A DNA stretch of 64,000 bases from Kalymmatonema hyalinum WJT4-NPBG1. GTDB taxonomy: Bacteria; Cyanobacteriota; Cyanobacteriia; Cyanobacteriales; Nostocaceae. Positions 58,074 to 64,000 of this stretch are shown here, piece by piece; the stretch's first letter is position 1; each line of letters starts with the position of its first letter. A program made the translations under genes and the position numbers. The stretch is from the NCBI GenBank assembly GCA_019359075.1, contig JAHHIB010000005.1, positions 93,325-157,324 of the forward strand, written 5' to 3'. The notes below the pieces were generated by a model, which saw only the letters and a list, made by a program, of their open reading frames with translations, was not told where the DNA came from and made no database searches.

Positions 58074-58390
58074 GTCTGGCAATTAAAAACTAAGTCGTCA
58101 TTTGCTATGCCTGTAGACATTTATATAGTTTTGATTGAGCTACTTATCAGGAATGACATATGCAACTACCAAAATCATCTAGACAATGCTGTTGCCAACT
58201 CTAACCAGAACACTCGAATCAGAGAAAGCTGTTTGCCGATTCCTCAAAGTCCATACCTCTATTGTAAAAAACTGTATGGAGCAAGTAGAGAAATACACGA
58301 ATGGGAGGAAAGTAATACACTATTAACTGTTTGGCTCAAAATGTCACCATAAATACCCCTACTTATTGATGATCGAATATTTAAAAAATC

Positions 58391-58882
58391 TCATTGAGCT
58401 AGTGCCAATAAAGAATAAAGCAGCAAAATGACATATGGAATAGCAAGAATAAAAGGAATATATTTTTCAATGACTGTTTGTTCTAAGTATCCCTGATATC
58501 CTCTATCATTTTTTAAAAATTCCCATTCTCTTTCATAAAGAGAAAGCGGCATATGCTTCTCAATTTCACCTATCACTTTGAATTTTGCGGAATTAAGTTG
58601 CTTATATGAGCGTATGTTACTTTGCCATACAAAACATAAAATAATTCCTAGCAATCCCACTACAAATAGTGTCATATTTGGAAATTTACTATTTTGAAAT
58701 TTCAAAAAAAAATCTTTATTTCCAAATATGGAAATGATAGCAAGTAATCCAGATAACAAAGATATGTAAAAGCTGTTAATTTGAACTCTTCTAGCACTGA
58801 TCCTGTCTGCCATTTCTACATAAAGCTTATATTGCTCTAAGAGATGACCCTGAAAGTTCTCACCGTAATCATGTCTGTCCAT
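58391..58882 (-). CDS. Multi-TM protein, SLATT/RipA-family-like
   Basis: 163 residues. The first ~35 residues are cytosolic, with LLEQYKLYVEMADRISARRVQINSF, a segment I associate with SLATT-type/RipA-type membrane proteins linked to bacterial conflict systems. Membrane helices are at ~35-54, ~69-90 and ~138-160, with a basic middle loop. Such proteins are proposed to form oligomers or pores that act as effectors. It lies upstream of the STAND gene on the same strand, 367 bases away. Family assignment is from memory of motifs and should be checked. Confidence 0.6.
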   Translation of the reverse strand: MDRHDYGENFQGHLLEQYKLYVEMADRISARRVQINSFYISLLSGLLAIISIFGNKDFFLKFQNSKFPNMTLFVVGLLGIILCFVWQSNIRSYKQLNSAKFKVIGEIEKHMPLSLYEREWEFLKNDRGYQGYLEQTVIEKYIPFILAIPYVILLLYSLLALAQ

Positions 58883-59575
58883 ATTGCTTACTTAAATAGA
58901 TTTAAGTGCTCTTTCACCGTTTGCGCTTAGTGCTTTGCAAGCAGTACGGTTGTTAACTGTAATAGTCATGTTTAACTATTTGGTTGTAAAGCTTGGAAGT
59001 GGCGAGCCTTCCAAGGATTGACTTTAAGTATTCGACAAGAATCATTCTGTCTGCTAATGAAAATTACAGTGTCCGGGTGTCATATCATATCCGTCTCATT
59101 AACCACAAATAACTACAAAAAAACTACTCCACCCCCAACCCCTGCTCTTGATAGGGGGATGGCGTTCGTGCAGCGTGTCCTACGGACATAGCTCAGGAGG
59201 GGGAATGTGGGAATTATGGGCAATTTGCCAAACATGATATCGTTGGTTAAGTGCATACAACTTTTGCAGTAATACAGTTAAGCTACAAACTTCAGTCGCA
59301 GTATTTCGGATTATTACCCAGATATATTTGCCAAAATTGAGATGCTTGCTCACCTTTATGGCATTTCAGCGATTGGAGGCATTGTAAATCCCTCCTCAAA
59401 AAGGGGCTTTGCGTAAGTCCTGAAGCACTTGTCAAATTGCCTGTGGAGGCGTAAAATTGAGACTTTTAGACGTAAATAAGTGTCAAAGAGACAGCAAAGA
59501 CTCAGCCGCGAAATTGAAAATCCCCACCAAGAACCTTTAGGCAAGGCGGGGAAAATGTCAAGTTATCAGGGTACT
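58883..59575. other. Gap of about 690 bases without a gene
   Basis: Repeat-type sequence only (for example GCGTGTCCTACGGACATAGC), and short frames that look like chance. A hairpin at 59519-59556 lies just downstream of the glgP stop. Confidence 0.5.
59519..59556 (-). terminator. Hairpin downstream of glgP
   Basis: On the minus strand CCCCGCC...GGTGGGG forms a stem with a ~16-base loop and an ATTTT tail. It lies 20 bases past the glgP stop and is the likely terminator. Confidence 0.6.
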
Positions 59576-62191
59576 TTAGCTTACTGACACCCCGGGTGGT
59601 TGTGCTTCGATGTTTATGGCTGCATTCTCCTGTTGAGCATCCTCCAAAATAACAGGTACGGGCTGAACGTGCCAAATATCTTGGGCGTACTCGCGAATTG
59701 TCCGGTCTGAGGAAAAGTAACCCGTGCGAGCCGCGTTGAGAATTGACATCTTCAACCAGTTGTCTTGGTCGTGGTAGGCAACACTAACCCGTTGTTGACA
59801 CTCAATGTAGGACTGGTAATCGGCAAATAGGAGATAGTCATCTCGGTTTTTTAGGGATTCTACGAGTGGTTGAAACAAATTGCTGTCACCTTTGGAGAAG
59901 TAACCGGATGCAATCTGGTCAATCGCTTGTTTGAGTTGAGGATTGCTGTTGTAATAGTCCCAGGGATGGTAGCCTTGAGCTTTCATTTGTGAAACTTGTT
60001 CAGTCGTCAGTCCAAAGAGGAAAAAGTTTTCGTGTCCGACACGGTCTCGAATTTCAATATTCGCCCCATCTAGTGTACCAATCGTCAATGTGCCATTCAT
60101 CGCAAACTTCATGTTGCTCGTGCCAGAAGCTTCCTTCCCCGCAGTCGAGATTTGCTCGGAAAGGTCAGCCGCTGGATATATTCGCTGTGCTAATGCTACG
60201 TTGTAGTTGGCGAGAAAAACGACCTTCAGGCGAACGCCCATATCTGGGTCATTATTCACGACATCTGCTACTGAGTTAATGAGCTGAATAATCAGCTTTG
60301 CCATTGCGTAACCAGGCGCAGCCTTACCTGCAAAAATCACGGTTCGCGGCACAACATTTGCATTTGGATTTTGTTTGATATAGTTATAAAGCGTGATAAC
60401 GTGCAACAAATTCAAAAGCTGACGCTTATACTCGTGCAGTCGCTTCACCTGTATATCAAACAAGGAATTGGCATCAACATGAACTCCAGTTGTTTGCAGA
60501 ATGTACTCTGCTAAGTCCTGCTTGTTCTCCTGCTTGATTTGCCGCCATTGGTCACGAAATTCCCCATCGTCCACAAAGGCTTCTAACTGCTTGAGTTCTT
60601 CCAAATTTTTAATCCAACCCTTACCGATTTTATTTGTCATCAGCAGGGCTTGTTTGGGGTTGGCAATCAAAATCCAACGACGGGGGGTGACTCCATTGGT
60701 TTTGTTGCTGAATTTTTCGGGAAACAGTTCGTAGAAGTCGCGAAACAGGTCGTTTGTCAGCAGTTGAGTGTGTAGTGCTGCGACACCATTGATAGCATGG
60801 CTACCCACACAGCCAAGATGAGCCATCCTCACCCGTTTCTCTGCGCCTTCTTCAATCAGCGACAGCCTGGCAACTTTTTCATTCTCTCCGGGATACTTGG
60901 CACGAACTTCGTCCAAGAAACGTTGGTTAATCTCAAAAATAATTTCCAAGTGTCGAGGTAGAAGTCTGCCAAAAATGCTTAAAGGCCAGCGTTCCAATGC
61001 TTCAGACAGTAAGGTGTGATTGGTGAAACCAAAGGTTCTTTGGGTGATGTCCCAAGCTTTTTCCCATCCTAGCTGATGTTCGTCTAGCAGGAGCCGCATC
61101 AGTTCTGCTATGCCAATGGTGGGGTGGGTGTCATTAATTTGAATAGCAACTTTGTTGGGGAAATTGTCAAAGTTGTCATTGTGTTGCAGGTAGTTGCGGA
61201 TGATATCTTGCAGAGAACAGGACACAAAGAAGTATTGCTGCTGTAAACGCAATTCCCTGCCTTGGTAGTTATTGTCGTTGGGATAAAGGACTTTGGTAAT
61301 GTTCTCGGAGAAGACTTTATCAGCAACGGCATTGGCAAAGTCTCCACTGTTGAAAATCTGCAAGTCAAATTCATCACTTGCCTTGGCACTCCACAAACGC
61401 AAGGTGTTCACGGTGTTGGAGTTGTAGCCAACCATTGGTGTGTCGTATGGTGTTCCGAGTACAGTTCTTCCTGAAATCCAACGCACTTGGTAGCGTCCAT
61501 GTTCATCCGTGAAAGCTTCGGTGTGTCCTCCAAATTTGACTTCCACAGTGTACTCAGGACGGGGAATTTCCCAAGGATTGCCAAAGCGCAGCCAGCGATC
61601 AGGAACTTCCACTTGAGCGCCATTGCGAATCTCCTGTCGAAAGATGCCGTATTCGTAGCGAATACCGTAGCCAATGGCAGGAATTTCTAGAGTTGAGAGG
61701 GAATCCACAAAGCAAGCAGCTAGTCGTCCTAAACCGCCGTTACCTAATCCTGGTTCGTCTTCCTGTTCCATCAAGTCCAACAAATCAAACCCTGACTCTT
61801 GTACCACTTCACGGGCTTGCTCGTAAAGTCCAACGTTGGTTAAGTTTTTGCCGAGTTGTCGTCCAATAAGGTATTCGGCAGACAAGTAGCAAACGACTTT
61901 GATATCCTTGGGAAAGTAGGTTTGCTCGACAGTTTTCAGCCAGCGGTGCAGCAGGCGATCGCGCACAGTATACGCCAGCGCCATATAGTAGTCGTGTGCT
62001 GTTGCCCAACCCCTATCTTTTGCTTGGATGTAATAGAGGTTATCGAAGAAAGCACGTTTGAGCGTTTCGATGTCCATTCCCGTGCGATCGTCCTGCACTT
62101 GGATGGCGGCGTGTTCTGTACGACAAATGTGCTTTTTCCGATAAGGAATATGCCTGCCATTGTGTTTTTTTAAGCCGTTGCCATTATTCAT
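59576..62191 (-). CDS. glgP: Glycogen phosphorylase
   Basis: 871 residues, standard for GlgP (~830-870). It has the glucan phosphorylase start ([20 protein letters not shown]), then [31 protein letters not shown] and the PLP Lys motif [28 protein letters not shown]. It releases glucose-1-phosphate from glycogen in the cytosol. The first ~35 residues ([20 protein letters not shown]) are a basic extension not needed for catalysis. A terminator follows its stop. Cyanobacteria often carry two glgP genes; this may be either. Confidence 0.96.
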   Translation of the reverse strand: MNNGNGLKKHNGRHIPYRKKHICRTEHAAIQVQDDRTGMDIETLKRAFFDNLYYIQAKDRGWATAHDYYMALAYTVRDRLLHRWLKTVEQTYFPKDIKVVCYLSAEYLIGRQLGKNLTNVGLYEQAREVVQESGFDLLDLMEQEDEPGLGNGGLGRLAACFVDSLSTLEIPAIGYGIRYEYGIFRQEIRNGAQVEVPDRWLRFGNPWEIPRPEYTVEVKFGGHTEAFTDEHGRYQVRWISGRTVLGTPYDTPMVGYNSNTVNTLRLWSAKASDEFDLQIFNSGDFANAVADKVFSENITKVLYPNDNNYQGRELRLQQQYFFVSCSLQDIIRNYLQHNDNFDNFPNKVAIQINDTHPTIGIAELMRLLLDEHQLGWEKAWDITQRTFGFTNHTLLSEALERWPLSIFGRLLPRHLEIIFEINQRFLDEVRAKYPGENEKVARLSLIEEGAEKRVRMAHLGCVGSHAINGVAALHTQLLTNDLFRDFYELFPEKFSNKTNGVTPRRWILIANPKQALLMTNKIGKGWIKNLEELKQLEAFVDDGEFRDQWRQIKQENKQDLAEYILQTTGVHVDANSLFDIQVKRLHEYKRQLLNLLHVITLYNYIKQNPNANVVPRTVIFAGKAAPGYAMAKLIIQLINSVADVVNNDPDMGVRLKVVFLANYNVALAQRIYPAADLSEQISTAGKEASGTSNMKFAMNGTLTIGTLDGANIEIRDRVGHENFFLFGLTTEQVSQMKAQGYHPWDYYNSNPQLKQAIDQIASGYFSKGDSNLFQPLVESLKNRDDYLLFADYQSYIECQQRVSVAYHDQDNWLKMSILNAARTGYFSSDRTIREYAQDIWHVQPVPVILEDAQQENAAINIEAQPPGVSVS

Positions 62192-62375
62192 GGTTGTAAT
62201 CCAGAAGAGTCATGACAATCTAAAGTTACCTAGCAACTAACTTTAGAAGGATGGCTAGATTTTTTACCTCTAACCAAGGAAACAATAGCGCAAGCAACTG
62301 TCAAGCTGTTTTCAATCAAACCTGATGGCACATAGAGATGGAGCGATTTTCTAATACCTTTAATTTTGTAATATC

Positions 62376-63731
62376 TTAAGCTTTTTCTCCAACCTTAGAT
62401 GTAGGAAAGTACTTCTCTAATACCTCACCGATAAACAAAAATAAGATTCCACTGAGAATTCCTGTTCCCATAATATTCAATTCAATACTACCAAATAGTG
62501 CAACCTCTGATTCTATTAGTGTTAAAATTAACAAAGATAAAGACGCAATACTACTCACAATTAAAGATAGCTTGACACTGCCTTTTGAGAAGTTATAGCG
62601 TCCTGTCTGAGCAAGCAAATAGGCGACAAAAGGAACAAACACTGCTCCTACATAAGCTGCATAAAAAGACACAATCAGATTGACAATCTCCCCACCTTTG
62701 AAAGCAACAGCAAGACCAAACAGAGCATTCGCGGCAGTGACAAGTACCCGACTCCACACAGATGCAGGCAGAATGTTGAAGTCCAAGACAGTCTTGCTTT
62801 GCACTCGTAATATACTGCTGCCAATACCCAGTGCTGGAACCAATAAAGATACAATCAAAGCAATGCCCAAAGGCTTTTGGCTACCACCGCCAATCCAGGA
62901 TAGGATAAACGGGAGTGTTTCTTTACCATCAATGCCAGCAGGCAAAATTCCTGCGTTGTGTGCTGCAACGACAAGTGTCGAAGGCAAAAAAGCAAGCAAC
63001 AGTAGTATAATCGCTGCCAAAGTACAACCTTTATATAAGCTCTGCACATCTTTTGCTTGGACAAGAAACTGCTGATACTTCATGTCTATAAGTACCAGCA
63101 GAATTGTAGACAATGACACGCCCACTGCTGAGGGCAAACTCATATGTTGCACTGAGTTAGCATCTATGGGCGATTGGGCAATGCCCAGTGCCGTAAGCGG
63201 CGATGCTCGCAAAGCGAGCCCCCCAAAGGGCGATCGCAAATAGTCACCAAAAGCGTGTAACACCCAAAGCCCATAAAGCAGAGCCAAAAAGTTCAGAACC
63301 AGTAACCCTCGCAATATCCAGCCTGCTTTCTCGGTTGGGAGTAAAGAAATCGTCGCAAACAGGATAGCCAAAACAACCATCGTCGGCAGTGTGGGTATCC
63401 CGAAGACCTTGAGGATAAACGCTCCAGAAATCAACTGAACGGCTTCGATGCCAATCAGCGATGACCAAGACATCAAACCCACGAAAACTTTTACCCGATC
63501 TCCGTAAGCAGAGCCTAGCAATGTCCAGATTTGCTCTGTTTGTGTCCAGTAAAACTTTGCCAATCCCAAAAGAGCAATTGTACCCAAACCAAGAGAGACA
63601 GCATAGAGGCTGCCAGCAGTACCCAAAGTGAGGGATTTCTCAGCGGTTCCCAAAAGAAACCCCAAACCGTAATGCGCAGACACCAACAAGGCTGCTAGCG
63701 AGAAGGTGTCCAGTCTGCGTTCAAAAGCCAT
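62376..63731 (-). CDS. Multi-pass membrane transporter, APC/SSS-type fold, with in-frame palindrome insert
   Basis: 451 residues with eleven or twelve hydrophobic helices (for example LAALLVSAHYGLGFLLG, AIILLLLAFLPSTLVVAA, GILFLFIGEVLE), a permease of the APC/SSS superfamily. Family not pinned down. Between helices 5 and 6 an unusual segment RSPFGGLALRASPLTALG is encoded by a palindromic GC-rich repeat (63192-63240), an in-frame insertion tolerated in a loop. It lies upstream of glgP on the same strand, with a 184-base gap, so a sugar or amino-acid role is possible. Confidence 0.75.
   Translation of the reverse strand: MAFERRLDTFSLAALLVSAHYGLGFLLGTAEKSLTLGTAGSLYAVSLGLGTIALLGLAKFYWTQTEQIWTLLGSAYGDRVKVFVGLMSWSSLIGIEAVQLISGAFILKVFGIPTLPTMVVLAILFATISLLPTEKAGWILRGLLVLNFLALLYGLWVLHAFGDYLRSPFGGLALRASPLTALGIAQSPIDANSVQHMSLPSAVGVSLSTILLVLIDMKYQQFLVQAKDVQSLYKGCTLAAIILLLLAFLPSTLVVAAHNAGILPAGIDGKETLPFILSWIGGGSQKPLGIALIVSLLVPALGIGSSILRVQSKTVLDFNILPASVWSRVLVTAANALFGLAVAFKGGEIVNLIVSFYAAYVGAVFVPFVAYLLAQTGRYNFSKGSVKLSLIVSSIASLSLLILTLIESEVALFGSIELNIMGTGILSGILFLFIGEVLEKYFPTSKVGEKA
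63192..63240. repeat. Palindromic repeat inserted inside the transporter reading frame
   Basis: GCTCGC-AAA-GCGAGC (63205-63219) next to CCCCCCAAAGGGCGATCGC. The segment is a repeat of the type usually found between genes (compare 16432-16535). It keeps the reading frame open. Confidence 0.6.
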
Positions 63732-63873
63732 ATGGTCGTGAAATGAACGAGTTTGTGAAGAATCACCACCCAGCGGCTTGGGTGCATTTGCCGCACAAAT
63801 TTTAAATTTCTCCCATAAATAATTTTAACTGGCTCGTGGCTAAACTTCATGAACTCGTAGAGGTCGTAGGCAT

Positions 63874-63913
63874 GTGACATCTCTCCGACCTAAAGGTACG
63901 GAGCTTCTAAGAA
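63874..63913 (-). mobile_element. Right end of an IS200/IS605-type element with hairpin
   Basis: On the minus strand, just after the tnpB stop, lies a CTCCG-type hairpin (CTCCGTACCTTTAGGTCGGAG), followed by GATGTCAC, which I recall as the right terminus of many cyanobacterial TnpB elements. The element boundary would be at 63874. The flank beyond it (63873 downward) would be the guide segment of the reRNA. Confidence 0.55.
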
Positions 63914-64000
63914 TTACTTCCTAGATTTCCTAGTTGTTTCCTTGCGGGATTTCGACTTTGACCTAGATTGAGATATCTCAACCCCTGCCAAACCGTCTGC
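63914..64000 (-). CDS. TnpB / OrfB transposase-associated protein, C-terminal end (partial)
   Basis: 28 codons plus the TAA stop are in the window; the rest is beyond its right edge. The readable tail is ADGLAGVEISQSRSKSKSRK then ETTRKSRK, a basic C-terminus common to cyanobacterial TnpB proteins of the IS605/IS1341 group. TnpB is an RNA-guided nuclease. Assignment depends on this short tail and the right-end hairpin. Confidence 0.55.
   Translation of the reverse strand, partial: ADGLAGVEISQSRSKSKSRKETTRKSRK

Noticed and set aside
58107..58352. 81-residue frame between the STAND and membrane-protein genes
   Set aside because: Opposite strand to the likely operon, no ribosome site, composition unlike a protein.

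Overview
The window looks like chromosomal DNA of a filamentous, probably heterocystous (Nostocales-type) cyanobacterium. The evidence is the many GCGATCGC (HIP1) octamers inside and between genes, a CP12 Calvin-cycle regulator, a stand-alone groEL under a perfect CIRCE operator, a carotenoid-isomerase-like enzyme, a Slr1339-type salt-stress protein, and long repeat-rich intergenic stretches. No rRNA, complete tRNA or CRISPR array was seen.

Layout. 0-4 kb: a LuxR/NarL-type two-component pair with a GT2-GAF fusion gene between kinase and regulator. 4-8.8 kb: groEL with CIRCE, a WecA/MraY-like sugar-phosphate transferase, fabG and a thioredoxin. 8.9-13.1 kb: a scarred region with a decapitated porin fused back-to-back to a decapitated PLP decarboxylase/EF-hand gene, a globin remnant, two crcB fluoride channels, and two copies of a small inverted-repeat element. 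13.3-23.7 kb: holB-tmk, small proteins, a GNAT enzyme, cp12, a metallo-beta-lactamase-fold protein, a CrtISO-like oxidoreductase, a phosphodiester-glycosidase-like protein and an M50 protease with CBS domains. 24.3-28.8 kb: a LamG / GMC oxidoreductase / GH13 cluster. 29.1-32.3 kb: tandem VWA genes, a Slr1339-like gene, and a divergent hxlR/azoR pair with a MITE (8-bp target duplication) in the intergenic region. 32.3-42.9 kb: a triple-repeat protein, an acyltransferase, a polysaccharide deacetylase, a creatininase-family protein, a ROK kinase, remnants of effector-associated-domain genes around a Rpn nuclease killed by one stop codon, and an SDR enzyme. 42.9-44.4 kb: about 1.5 kb of non-coding and decayed DNA. 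44.4-52 kb: a zinc ribbon/HARE-HTH-like pair with an in-frame tandem repeat, a receiver-only regulator with its kinase, an AI-2E-type permease, an HtrA protease and a ZIP transporter. 52-59 kb: an accessory block with a small acidic peptide, a P450, a divergent amino-acid-dehydrogenase-like enzyme, a DUF4062-STAND NTPase-TPR protein and a multi-TM SLATT/RipA-like protein. 59.5-64 kb: glycogen phosphorylase, a permease carrying an in-frame palindromic insert, and at the edge the 3' end of a TnpB gene with its right-end hairpin.

The strongest candidates for something undescribed are the DUF4062-STAND NTPase with its neighbouring membrane protein (possible defence module), the LamG-GMC-GH13 operon, the repeat-bearing HARE-HTH/zinc-ribbon pair, and the P450/dehydrogenase/peptide cluster. 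Functional names rest on motif recognition by eye; no database search was run.
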